Origin: Oidiodendron maius Zn
Taxonomy: Eukaryota; Ascomycota; Leotiomycetes; Myxotrichaceae
Direction: 5' to 3'
Length of the DNA stretch: 64,000 bases
Assembly (NCBI GenBank): GCA_000827325.1
Contig: KN832874.1
Span: 1,720,721 to 1,784,720, forward strand
Part shown: one piece after another, positions 32,640-43,871 of the stretch
Layout of the letters: each line of letters opens with the position of its first letter
How positions within the stretch are numbered: the stretch's first letter is position 1
Position numbers and translations under genes: made by a program
The notes under the pieces: generated by a model
Databases searched by the model: none
Seen by the model: only the letters and a program-made list of their open reading frames with translations
Told to the model about the DNA's origin: nothing

Positions 32640-34169
32640 ATGCCAGCACAAAGGACGAATACGATATCGGTGGCCGGACAAGTGGATATGAACTCGGAAG
32701 CGATTCTCATCCATACTAGCCACCCGTCCCATGGCGAATTCCCGCATTGGAGTTCGAGAAGTCGGACGCTCAGAGCGATCGTTATCTGCCTGGCCTCACT
32801 TTTGGGATTTCTTGCCATCCTATTTATCGCAGCTTTTCTCTATGTGCAACTGTTGTTCAACTGCAGCACAATCGTTAATCCTCGTTCTAATTCTCGCAGA
32901 GAGTGGAGTGATTTTAAAGAGCAGCCATTTGCGGTCGGCTTTGACTTAACAGCTGGCTACGGGTAGGTCATTCCAGCTATATGGTCTGCACAGTGTCATA
33001 ATGCCATGATGAATATAGCACGGCTGCCATCGCCTTCAAGAACGGAACGATTGTGAATATCGCCCGAGTTGAAGGCACGCCCGAGTATAATGACGTCCTC
33101 GCTCGACTGTCTCTCAAATCAGCAGCTCACTCAACGTAAGTGAACCGATCTCTAATTACCCAAACAAATGTGCTGATAGGTTGCTGATATTAGTCCGCCA
33201 TACTACGACTGCCAGACCGAATGGGCTGATTTAGGACGACAATGGAGCCGCTACCTCCGAAAACGAGTCGGCCTCCCAGCCTCATCCGATGTTGCCGCTC
33301 TTGTCGGTGTTCTCAGCAAGCTGAAAGAACTTACAAACACTTTCCTTGGATCTCAAGGTCCACTGGAACTGGCGTTTGCCACCATCCCTAATCTCCCAGC
33401 TCTCTACCTTGAAGACCTGGTAGACGCATCTGAACATGTCCAGTTTCAACTTCTCACACTCCCATGGTACATATACCGTTCTGGGGATCAAGCAGAGTGG
33501 CCTGTTTCCGAAATTAATACGGCCTCTGCAGGGAATTTCGGGATGGATCAACTTTCCGCTAAGGATTTTCAAGTCCCGATGGATAAACTCCCCCCCAGGA
33601 ATATTCAAGTCCCGCTCCTCGGCGACCGCAGAGGCGGAGGCAGTAACAGGAACAGGAGTGACGACTTAGCCCCCAAGAAACCGTGGTCCGAGAATATGCT
33701 TTCTGTCCTCATCACCAACACTGCATTGACTGCACATGTCACCCCTCTGTACTGGGCACCAAACTTCTATGCTGCAAGTGGCATTGTCAACTTCAGTCTC
33801 GGTCTATCTTCTCTGCATCCCACCATATCAGATCTTGGTTCCCACAACCAATCCAACCCATCCTACTGGTCCGAAGTCCGGCTCGCTCTTCGCGAAGCAT
33901 TAGATTCGTACTTCTCTCGCGGCCACAAACTCGGTCGCGTTGTCTCCTATGGCGAAGGCGCCCACAATGAGATGTTTGACAATGTCCTGAAGGAAGAGGT
34001 GCTAGCTGCTCAATACTCTAGTGAGCCAGAGCAGCGACCGCAGTTTTGGTCCTTGGACCCTGTTTTTGCGGCAGCCAGGGGAGCAGCTATATTTGCGAGA
34101 TTCTGCTCTACGCTAGAGCGTCCTGAGGGTTGCTTGCCAGATCTGACGCCCCAGCGTCAAGGATGGTAG
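32640..34169 (+). CDS. Membrane-anchored Hsp70-like (actin-fold ATPase) protein
   Basis: Exons 32640..32962, 33019..33135 and 33194..34169 sum to 471 residues. A single strong membrane helix (AIVICLASLLGFLAILFIAA, then FLYVQLLF) lies near residues 46-72. After it FAVGFDLTAGYGTAAIAFKN, then GTIVNIARVEG, matches the first beta hairpin and phosphate-1 loop of Hsp70-type ATPases in degenerate form (the usual GTT is changed). The remainder is diverged and lacks a substrate-binding domain. Such short Hsp70 relatives are common in Pezizomycotina and have no known function; ATP binding is doubtful. The last exon contains a 36-bp tandem duplication (33543-33614). A short fossil copy of the last exon lies at 40764. 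Confidence 0.6.
33543..33614 (+). repeat. 36-bp in-frame tandem duplication
   Basis: Two adjacent 36-bp units, each from atggat to ttcaagtcccg, encode MDQLSAKDFQVP and MDKLPPRNIQVP at about residues 264-287 of the Hsp70-like protein. The 3' 11 bp are identical; the middle has diverged, so the event is not recent. Confidence 0.8.
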
Positions 34170-35703
34170 AAGGTAGCCGTTCAACGCAAGGGTTAGTCAC
34201 ATTCTCCCATGCAATGTATTTGTCCTACGACTATCAAGTTGTTGTACAGCTCTATAGTATGACAGTTTAATTAAAGTCCTTTATTTCTATCAGAAATTTA
34301 TATACCAGCTGGTTGTTTAACCTGAATCCTCAACTGCACGAAATCTGTTTCTGTTCAGAAAAGTGAGCAGGGCCTTTGTCGGCTATGCTAAGGTGAGTAG
34401 GGGTGAAGTGATGGTGGGGAGCGGGTGAGCAGTGGTGAGTAATAGCGGAAAGAAGCAGTCAGCATGAGCATGTAAGATGCTGTTTCAGTATCTAAGGTGG
34501 CTTGTCTTGGCTCCCTTATAGCCTAGCTATACTTTCCCTATCTCTATACATAGATCCTACTTTAACTCCCTTATAACTAAGATTCCTCAAGAGCTAATTT
34601 TAGATCCTATATTCGCTTATATGTCTTAATTGTATTCTTGGGCCAGTGAGTCCTGTAGTACTCGAGAACCTCGCCTAGGACCTGCTGAATAACAATGTCT
34701 TCGGCCCTATCAGACTCAGGCTCAGGTTCAGGGAATGGAGATAAGCTAGGAGCAGGCGCCTGGCTGCCGTGGGCAGGAGGCTCAGGAACCAGTCCACGGC
34801 CCTATCGCGCCGAGGATGAGGGCAGTAACAATGCGCCTAGGGCGTCAGTCTCAGATAGTCCAGAATCCATTGCATCAGTCCAGCCGCCTCTGATTCAGGG
34901 TAGGTAGGTAGGTAGGGTAGGGCAGTGCAGGTCAGGCAGGGTCAGGCAGGGCGGGGAGAAAAGGGGAGGGGAGGCCGACTAACCAATGCGTCCTAGATAC
35001 TAAGGGCAAGTACAGCACCAGCCCTCATACATTACCAGTAAGCGAGTAACTGGCGCGATAACTCCATACAAAAGGTCCCCTACACTAAGGGCGGCACGGA
35101 CCGGAAAACGCGCGATTTATATATAGGCGGACGCGGGGTCACTAAGTGGCAGGCTAACTTCATACAACATGAAACGGCAACTAGTACCATTTAGTATTTG
35201 AAAGCCCACATCTGTCTATATAACCATCTATTTGCACGGGAGATATTTAATTACTTAAATTGTGAAATTCCTATCGTTTCTAACAAAGGAATGTGATACA
35301 TTTAGCAACAAAGATGGCTTGATGTTGGTGGAGGCAGTACAGCCACCCAAGGAGTGTGCTTAGTTCCTAAGCACAGAATAATAAATGTTGGTATGCGGGC
35401 TGCATGGCTCCTCTCTACCAAGCCTCCTTCTATAAATATGCCTTAAAACAATAGTTCCGACACAAGGCACACAGAATCCTCTAGGAGGTTCATGGACTCC
35501 TCGCTAGATGGTGTGGCTAGTGAGGTTTTTGTCAGCACTTGGTTTAAGATCATCACCGGATAGTTAAGTTACAGCCTATAAATGAGCAAAGCAACCACCC
35601 AAGAACCGCCCCATTGAGTTCAGAGCCTCACTAATTTATCTTCCCTCTCTATTCTACCACGGAGAATCTCTACTTGCTACCCTTGCAAAAGCCTGGCGTC
35701 ATT
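34170..35703. other. Repeat-rich intergenic region
   Basis: About 1.5 kb. A gtgag/gtggtgag-rich stretch at 34390-34445, AT-rich DNA, then a 70-codon frame (34695-34907, Ser/Gly-rich, from simple caggctcagg repeats) followed by taggtagg and caggcagggt repeats to about 34960. Near 35090-35120 ggcggcacggaccggaaaac resembles the subterminal sequence of hAT transposons, but no transposase is present. The final 100 bp should be the ankyrin gene promoter. Confidence 0.4.
34888..34965 (+). repeat. Simple-sequence tract
   Basis: Imperfect repeats of taggtaggtaggtagggtaggg followed by caggtcaggcagggtcaggcaggg, then a G-rich run (ggggagaaaaggggagggg). Confidence 0.7.
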
Positions 35704-36626
35704 ATGGAGGAACTCGTTAACGCCGCCGAAACCAACGATCTGGACAAACTTCGTCACTACCTGGACCTAGAGAGAGCGCAGAATCCACAGCTCAGCAAGG
35801 AAATGTATAAGTCAACCGCGGCAATGCGAGCTGCATGCCATGCGGCCGCCCGCAACAATCACCCGGCGGCACTTGATATACTCCTTGATAGCGGCTGTTG
35901 GATTGACCGTGGTGAGCACGCAAACAGTATTTCTCTAAAGATGCCAACTAGTTCTTGAATATTAGATACTATAGCCTTAGCCTCGATCGCGGGTAGTAAA
36001 GAGGTTTTCGATTCCCTTATTGCTCGCGGCTGGGACATCAACTCCCGTGTGGGTTATAGAGGAGATGCACTAATGTAAGCCGCCGTCTCTAAATTCATAC
36101 TCAGTAAAACTTTCTAATTTGGCTCGTAATTAGGATATCTGCTGAAATCGACAATCTGGACATGATACAATTCCTTCTTTCGCGCGGAGCCGATCCAAAT
36201 GCAAACTATTCAGGCGGAATGTTTAGAGCGCTTGAAGTAGCTGCGTTTCATGCTTCAGTCCCGGTTCTTGACGCGCTCCTAAACTCTGGCGCAGTGTTGA
36301 AGGGGCGTTCGGCGCTGTGTAATGCGGCTGAGCAGGGAAGGACTGACGTGGTTGCCTATCTACTAGATCGAGGAGCCGCCATCAATGACATTCCAGATAA
36401 CCCTGATATACTAAGCAATGCGCTAAAGATAGGGGTTAAGAATGCGCTTTGTGAGGCAGCATGGCGGGGACAGCCAGCAGCAGTGAAGCTATTGCTAGAG
36501 CGGGGTGCAGATACTAGTGTCAAAGACACAAACGGCAGGTCTGCGTTAGAACTTGCCGAGATGGAGGGACACGAGTCCTGCATTAGTATTCTAAAGGAGT
36601 ATGCTAGGGTTAAATCAGAGGAATAG
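35704..36626 (+). CDS. Ankyrin-repeat protein
   Basis: Exons 35704..35911, 35966..36074 and 36134..36626 give 269 residues. Almost the whole protein is ankyrin repeats: AACHAAARNNHPAALDILLD, ALASIAGSKEVFDSLIARGW, NLDMIQFLLSRGADPNANY, ALCNAAEQGRTDVVAYLLDR, ALCEAAWRGQPAAVKLLLER and a final GRSALELAEMEGHESCISIL. Both introns are canonical and keep repeat phase. There is no signal peptide, membrane helix or extra domain, so it is probably an intracellular protein-binding scaffold. Partner unknown. It is possibly a free-standing relative of the ankyrin tails found on fungal STAND receptors. Confidence 0.85.
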
Positions 36627-38399
36627 CCACGTCGAGGAATTTCGGTTGCAGAATGTCGATTAGTCTCTAGAGCACAATATATCTCCCTCACCTTTCGGAC
36701 AAGATTAGTGCCAAATAAATTAGTCGTTGTCTATCTCATAAATCATTAATTTTAGTCAAATCTAATTGCAACATACTAACTCATTGGCATTAACTACTTA
36801 GTGGTGTTCGAGAAAGAGACCGTTCTACAAGAGTTATTCCCGCTCTAAAAGAAAGCAGGGCAACAACCTGTAGATTTACATACCATATCTACTTCATATT
36901 GTAAAAGATACAAAGACTAGGGTAAAATCAGCTCCCATTTGCTTGCTGAACGGACTTTATTCATTAAGATGACATAGGCCGCGCATTCTCGGGGCTGTTT
37001 AGAAGATATTTCAATGTAAAAAGATATTGTAGCCTTAGGGGTGCTATTAAATACCACCTAATTTCAAACTCAACTTCGTAGGGCTGTAAGATTAATTAGT
37101 CTCTATCTACGTTTTAAAAAAGGAAGGTCGCAAAAAATATTCGAGGAAGTCATTTGGCCTTTGATTAGAAGTATGAGATAAGGAAAATGTAGGTTTGGGA
37201 ACGGCTCCCACCATTACATCGATACCAAGTCAATACTCCTGACCAATCAATGGGTGGTGGACGAGAGCTTTGACTGTTGTTTATAAGGTCCTTGGGTGAC
37301 TGTCTCCACTGGATGCTTTGAATGCCCTTATGTGAAAATTTCCACACACACCACAGAAGTGCCTTGTTATATGATCCAGGCGACTGGTCCTACGTCAATA
37401 GAATTGTTCGAGTTTCTGTGGTATTCGGGGGTCTAGTCCGTAGATAGGCAGATTGTACGTTAGAGGTTATTTTGATGGCAGCCCTCTGTTGTAGTATTAA
37501 GTTGTACAGTCGCACGTTATGCGCGACCCCCTTGAACGATCGTAATAACTTATCAAAACCAGCTCTATTAATAAAAAATACTTCCCTCCTATTAGCTCTA
37601 TGATAGTATTATAATTATATCTTCGTAACCAGCACTATGTATAAGTAGGAGTTCGGCTTTACCAGCCGTATAATCTAATGTAGTAACTATTTACCATAAA
37701 ATTAGTGGAGTACACTATAAAATTAGTGGAGAACACGATAAAATTAGTGGCTTATCCGTACATAAGCACTAATCTTTAGCGATAATAGCCTGTAGTAAAT
37801 TTCGCTTCCGAGAGTGGTAATGCTTATTTTTTTCGACACTCTTTGCTCAGTCAAGAGCATCATTTAGATTGTTGATGTTCTGCAAGCCAGTCAGTACCGT
37901 GTTGATAAAAAGAAGCAACCGAAGCCTGGCTTCGGATATCTTTAGTCTAGGAGCTGTGGCTGATAGAGATTCTCTACTTCAAGGCAATAACGCCACTACT
38001 GTAATATTGCTAAGACCATTTTTCTATGTAAGTCGAAAGAAACTAGTCACTCTGCTTCTCTAAATTACTCCAGCTATATTATTAGCGACCCTGCAACCAA
38101 CCAACAAGCTGATACTAATGTGGTTGTGCGATGATGTAAAATATATTTAGTATGAGGAGCCTATATACTAAAGAGTGTCAAATATTCTCGAACGCATGGC
38201 GGCGGCTAGGTAGAATGAACATAGATAATCTAAACTGAACTTGTATTTCGAGAGTGAAAGTAGCTAGTCTAGCTATCAAATGAGCGCGTGAAGGTATTAT
38301 GCCCTCGAAGCAGAGTCAGGAAATCTAAGTAGGGTTAAAAGAAATGGCTCTAGTATTTAATACTCTCGTTATGGCCATTTTATCGTCTCATCATTACCA
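36627..38399. other. AT-rich gene-poor region with 21-bp repeats
   Basis: About 1.8 kb with no supported gene. Frames are short and motif-free. AT-rich, with the 21-bp tandem repeat at 37696-37750. Probably old repeat DNA. Confidence 0.45.
37696..37750 (+). repeat. 21-bp tandem repeat, core ATAAAATTAGTGG
   Basis: Three units start at 37696, 37717 and 37738, each opening ataaaattagtgg. The shared core aaattagtgg resembles the aaaattagttgg found in the 18-bp minisatellite at 5673, 32 kb away. Confidence 0.8.
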
Positions 38400-39342
38400 C
38401 TAGGACTTCTTAGGGATCTCCTCCTCGTCATCATTATCGGGATTAACACGGATAATTTTTGTGACGGCAGCTCCAAGATTTGGGTATTCGTTCACATCCC
38501 ACACCGTGCCTGGAGCCCATTCAGTTCCCTTGGTGTTGCTAGGAAGGAGAACATGCACCTCACCGGACGCAAGCTTAGCCATGGCCTCAGAAGCGCGGGT
38601 ATCAAATAACAACCCAGCGTCACCCTTGTACTTTACCTAGTAGAGATTTGTCTTTCCAAAAATCGGACCAATTTTTGTAGCCCGAGTCACTCGTGCATGA
38701 TTGGCTTGCTTTCTTCTCTATCCAGGTGACTGATTTTTTGTGATAGCCACCAGGTCCGGCATAGAAGACAGCTTTATTCGGCGGCACATCCAAGTACTCC
38801 ATGATCTCTTCGACGCTGGGTACCTGACTTACGTCTGAACATACGCGGGAGACTTTTTCCCCGCGCTTGACCTTCTGGCAGGGGTTAGGTTCTTTAAAAC
38901 TCATATCATCCGGCAAATATCTTGGATCCCTTGCCCTGCCATCGTTAGGCTTGGATCCGATACGTTCGGGTTTAACAGGCTCAGGTTTTATAGGCTGCTC
39001 GGGAGTCACAGGCTCCGGAGTGACAACATCGGGAGCGTCAGGCTTGGAAATGTCGGGGTCGGAAGTGTCAGAGTCGGAAGTGCCAGGCTCGGAAGGGTCA
39101 GGATCGGGAGTGCCAGGATCGGGAGTGCCAGGCTCTGGCTCTGGAGCCGGATCGACGGGAGCCCTTGGAAGATTGGGGACAGCAACCGCTCGCTTCCGCA
39201 TGTCAATTGTGAAGGCTTCAAGGCTGCGGACCGCAGTTGAGGAAGACGATAGTGCCAAATCGTTTGGAATTGCTGTAGCATCTGCTCCAAATTTGCCGTT
39301 GAGGGCCGCAAGCCCTATGAGGGCTACAAAGGACATCCGCAT
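38400..39342 (-). CDS. Secreted Pro/Asp-rich protein of unknown function, frame interrupted
   Basis: The start at 39342 (MRMSFVALIGLAALNGKFGA) is a signal peptide; an earlier ATG at 39489 gives an unlikely leader. A low-complexity region follows, rich in Pro, Asp, Glu, Thr and Ser (PEPEPGTPDPGTPDPDPSEP), encoded by an imperfect 15-30-bp repeat. Then comes a globular domain (VPSVEEIMEYLDV, AVFYAGPGGYHKKS) that continues in the adjoining segment at 38400-38612 (EAMAKLASGEVHVLLPSN, GTVWDVNEYPNL, IIRVNPDNDDEEEI). Similar secreted domains recur in ascomycetes as unnamed families. The two segments are not in one frame and no good intron joins them, so the gene looks broken or misassembled. The function is not known to me. 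Confidence 0.5.
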
Positions 39343-41230
39343 AATGAATGATGACCTTGAAGTGTGGTAGGTACTAGAATAGATAGCTAGAAAGGATGGT
39401 AGGTAAGAGAAGAGCAATGAAGATGAAAGGAATGATGGCTTGGATAGAGAGGACAGAGCATTCTCAAGGCCCTTTAACCTCGAATGCACGCCCTCTTAGT
39501 CCGGGTAGGTAATGGGTTTGGCTTTCTCCGTGGCCTTTTAGCTTCCTACGTGACTCTTATATACCAACATTCCATCCGTAAGGATATTGGTACCTACTTA
39601 CTACAGGATTTCAGAAATCCTGCTACTAGAGGATCAAGGCGCTTGACGGAAATGATTCCATGAACTTGAAAACAGACAAACAAAGCTAGAGTCGCCACGC
39701 TCACGATGCATCCCATACAGGATTGCAATGCACATGCGTCCCTTCAGTAGAAGCATCGCCACAAGGAGCCGCCTTGAAGGAAGTTGGACTGTTATACTCA
39801 CGACGCATCTAATAATAGTTGTCTGGAAGGAATGTTTGCGATACTGCCACATGCATTCAACTAGATGTGAATTGTTGCAACGCATAAGAGGATCGAGGAC
39901 CTAGGTTGTATATAAGGTGCTCGTTGTGTTCATTTTAGGATGGGGTTTCGCTTGATGATATAAGAAGGCGTTCTGTGATAATTTGTTGGTTGAGTGAGGC
40001 TGGTTTAGCATCACGTGAGGATATGTAGTATTCCCGTAAAAAATGCTCTATATTCTTAAAGGTAGTGGGTGCAACCACCACCTTTATGCTTCGTTACTAG
40101 ACTAGAATTCTGAATATAATTTTAGATAACTTAAATCAAACAGTTTTCAACGTCTAAAGCATGTACTGTAATGGGGTGGGGCGGTTAGACTAGACTTTGA
40201 CTGGTGGTCTCGTGGTAAGCCAAAAGAGGTTCATATAGAAAGGCTCGTCTCCCCCTAAGGGAGAGAGACAACTTGTCTTTTATTATCATTCTTTCAGCAT
40301 ACATTATTATTGATCTTTTCCAGCCATTGAGCTACATAGTGCATAGCGCAAGACCCTCTGACTATGTGATGCCTATCGTGCACTTTGATGGCACAGGTCC
40401 ACCACTTATATATAAGCTAAGTCCTTAAATTCTATAAAGTATAAACTATAGTAAGGCTTATACCTAAGCTTGGCTATATTATTTTCTTACTATCTATAGA
40501 TTAACCTTCTTTCTTTAACTAGACCTTCATATAATATAACTAGTTATTACTATAGCGTATTGCATTTAACATATACTAAGAACGAAGGATTTGAATTATT
40601 ATTACTTTTATAAATTAAAGCTTAATAGTTTAATTCAAGTACTTTACCTTTAAACTAACAGCTAATTGATTCTTTAGTAAGGGCCTTAATTAAATACTCT
40701 TATTATAGAGAGCTATTATACTAGTTTTATTCCTATTATTAGCTGCCTCATCCCTTGCATCTTGGTCCTTGGACCTTGTTTTTGCGGCGTCCAGATGAGC
40801 ACCTATATTGGCTTCTTATATAAATTATAAGAATTTTAAATTTATGGAATTAGTATATTCCTCTTTTATCCTCCCGGACAAGACTACCCATTTCCACTCG
40901 GATGATATTGTTGACCACACCGGAACACGCAAAGGAACTCATGAGTTTGAAGTCTAGCTGCCCGGGTGCGGAGCGGGATTACGAGCCGGAAAGGTGATCA
41001 ATGCATAGCGTGGACAACGGCAGAAGGGTTTTTGACGCTGGCCATTAAGGTAATGTGACGCCGGATAAGAAGTTACAACCCCTGGGAGTAATGCAAGAAC
41101 TCTATGTGACTGTTGGTCCTCATATTTTTGGTCCTTGTAAACTCCACAAGTCTTGTATTGGCGAATAAATGCATTCTTCTATCCGTCCAACAAGTGTTTT
41201 TATAATGCGCCGTATTTCCAATTCCCAATC
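39343..41230. other. Gene-poor, AT-rich region with fossils
   Basis: About 1.9 kb. No supported gene. The part 40400-40740 is very TA-rich and looks mutated by RIP. It includes a 34-bp word at 40107-40140 that recurs near 58309-58341, and the Hsp70-like fossil at 40764. Confidence 0.45.
40764..40822 (+). pseudogene. Short fossil copy of the Hsp70-like gene's last exon
   Basis: The stretch beginning ttggtccttggacc and passing through tgtttttgcggc matches 34047-34100 of the Hsp70-like gene over about 55 bp with roughly 15% differences; the parent encodes SLDPVFAAARGAAIF there. The copy carries an in-frame stop and no flanking homology that I can see. It was probably left by an old duplication. 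Confidence 0.55.
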
Positions 41231-42606
41231 CTATACAACCCCAACCTTACTCCTGTGTTCCCTGCCATTTTGTGACCAGTTCTCGCTGCCATCACGACTG
41301 ATCGTACTCCTCCTTCCCACCTCCACGGGTGCAATATCATCCAGTAGCATGCTCTCCGCCCGAATCCGACCTTTTTGCGACAAACTGTTTTGCGCGTAGG
41401 GCCTGCTGTTGGAGTTTCCGGTTTCGCGGGTAGAGACGACGTGCTTGCGGAGAATAATTGCGAATGCAGGCAGGCAATTTACCACAATAGCTTTGGAGAG
41501 AGTCAGTTTCTTAGTCAGAGGAGTTACAGTACACCTCATCTATGATATGACATACCAACGAAGCCTTCAATACATGCCCACAGGACAAGCCAGGATATTG
41601 GGATCTGCCCTGCGCTGGCGAAGACGCCAAGTGAGCTTGCGCGGACGATGGCACAGACCATTGTGATAACACCGACACACATTGCCAAAGCGACGCTTAT
41701 TTTTTCGGTACGGGTGATCTGCAGGTTCCACAGCAGGCGCACTGGAATCGCCATTACTATGTATCTCGTTAGTTGTAGAACCTTAGATATGACCTCCTGC
41801 GCTGCGCATTTGAATTCCAGGAATGTTGAAATAATGGACGAAAGGGGTAGACAAACTTAGTAAATCAGTCAATAAATCCACCGCAAGGGAGAAGTAGAGG
41901 CTGGCTGCCTCTGCCCTTGCATCTTGGTAACTGACACACTGTCCTGTTCAATATCAGCCCATGTTATCGCACTGTGTATCTGGGTTTTGCCGTCACAGCA
42001 TAACTCCATAGTAATATAAATCAAACAGGTCTTTACGCACCGATAAAGAAGTACGTGCGCAGTGGCTTGCAGCTCGTCAACTCGGAAATAATAGAGCCGA
42101 TGTACGATAAGACGGTAAAGGCAAGCACACCCAACCAAACTCTTTCATATACAGGCAGTCCAAGCGTCAAGCGTCTAAATAGACATAGTAGCGAAATCTT
42201 CACGCAGTACAGCGTCGTCCAAAAGAGCAACTGTATTGTAAACAGGCACCGCATCATCCTGTTCCCGTCGGGAACGAACGACGCCGTAGGTAAGACCTCG
42301 CCAGCTGCGACGGCTGTCACAGTGTAGATAATGCGGAGGATACTAAAGTAAAGGGCAATGAGGGTAATATATGCTGCCGTTGCAAACCAGCATAGGTAGT
42401 CCTCTGCGGCGATGGAATGATCCTTGGTCCATCGTGTGACGGTGCGGGCGCCACTGAAGATGATGCCCAGGACGAGGCAGATTATGAGGGTGCGCTAAGG
42501 AAGAGATTAGTACCCTGCGCAGGCATTGAGAAAGGAGATGGAAGAAGAGAAGGGACTTGGGAAAGCCTACAAAGTTGACATCGTAGGAAACCTCCTGCGA
42601 TACCAT
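41231..42606 (-). CDS. PTH11-like / SAT4-type rhodopsin-family membrane protein
   Basis: Exons 42606..42571, 42494..42041, 41910..41857, 41756..41556 and 41490..41231 sum exactly to 334 residues. After MVSQEVSYDVNF come hydrophobic segments IICLVLGIIFSGA, YLCWFATAAYITLIALYFSI, LFTIQLLFWTTLYCVKISLL, VWLGVLAFTVLSYIGSII, SLYFSLAVDLLTDLLIMAIP, ISVALAMCVGVITMVCAIVR and a last one around ISWLVLWACIEGFVAIVV: seven helices. The signature VKISLLCLFRRLTLGLPVY and IPVRLLWNLQI are diagnostic of fungal rhodopsin/SAT4 proteins. The 80-residue tail is polar. The family includes surface sensors such as Pth11; here no CFEM domain precedes the helices. Ligand unknown. Confidence 0.82.
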
Positions 42607-43871
42607 GATGGTTGCACTTTGCCGCTTGACGTCGTCCCACCTGCTCGTTTGCGCGTTACGCCTCCAGATCTCCTGCTCTGTGCGTTGATCCGTGCCACTC
42701 TCGCTCGGAGCGAAGTTGGCAATACATTTGTGAATGAACGAGCGTAGAATAAGTCGTTCCCGCGGGCTTTGGTAGTTTAAGAACGGTATTTCAAGTCATG
42801 GTGTATGGGCTGAGCCGTATCACGTCGATCACTCTCCCGCTGTGATATATAATCCGCACTGAGCAAGCATCTCGATCGCCTGGAACCTGTACGTCGACCC
42901 CCAAGACAACCATTCCGCCGGCGATCCGAAGTGTTAAGAGCAGCATAGCGGCCCAGGCGGGAGCCAACATACAAGGCCCACATGGTCCATATCGCATCCT
43001 CACACCATGGTATGTGACACAGAGCTATAAAGCGGGCCGAGTTAGTAAATGATTAGCCGTATTTGTAATTGCGGGTGTCTTTCCGCGGCATCCGAACAGC
43101 GCTACGAACCGGACGGGAAATTTCACGATGCAAGCCACAGGGGCCGCACAGTGACCAGATCCGCGCCCACAGTGGGCGAGGTGAGGAGGGAGTATACCAG
43201 GAGAGCCTATAATGATATATAATGACCGCACCCAGGAGTGTGTGAGAAGAACAAACAATTCGCAGTTTTATAAGACTACTTTCTTGTTTTCAAGCTGAGA
43301 AATCCGTCCGGGTTCTTGCTCATCCTCCATTGTCCACGAAAACACCAACTGAGCGTGTAGGGATATCGGCCCTATAATTGCACCTAACTGGCTCTTTATT
43401 CGCTACACAAATTGCTGAAATAAGAGAATGTCTGCATATATTTTTCCAATTATAACCGAGGCAAATCAGGACAGATGAATTTTTCCAGCACATGCCGGCA
43501 TAGTCACTCATGGACGGAGCAGGTACCTTCCACTTAGAGCTAGGCCATGTGAGCTGCACTGATACTCGGGGACCTTACCCTACGCCCGTCGCGCAGGACT
43601 GTTGGTAGAAGACAGCTATCTTCCGGATACCGCCTGTGCCAATTGGCCAGAGCTGTCCAACACGAGCTGTCATCTACGCAGAGCTGACGTAAATCCGTAA
43701 AACCCGGGGCCTGAGAGCTTTCAATTTCCTAGACAATAATAGGCTTCTCTTATTTACAAAAGACTTCGCGGGTGGATTATAATACTGCAGGGTCATATGC
43801 GTCTCTCGAAGTCTCTCTTTTCCAGTGTCTCTGTTGCTTTTCTTTGTCCTCGGATCGCGACAATTGAAGCA
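42607..43871. other. Intergenic, no gene seen
   Basis: About 1.26 kb between two divergent genes. A 70-codon minus frame near 42791-43003 has a hydrophobic stretch but no homology I recognise. The final 130 bp contain a TA-rich ttataatactgcag that may serve the FAD oxidase promoter. Confidence 0.4.

Noticed and set aside
35085-35130. hAT-like subterminal sequence
   Set aside because: The word ggcggcacggaccgg is suggestive, but no second end or transposase is visible.
38867-39370. 167-codon plus-strand Ser/Gly-rich ORF
   Set aside because: It is the antisense shadow of the repeat region of the secreted protein on the minus strand.
40140-40330. Possible solo LTR of a copia-like element
   Set aside because: The tract has a plausible start and a CT/AG-rich middle, but I could not find matching ends, a target duplication or any element coding sequence nearby.
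42777-43258. Overlapping minus-strand ORFs upstream of the PTH11-like gene
   Set aside because: Two frames are open over the same stretch and neither has the conserved helices of the neighbour; not supported as extra exons.
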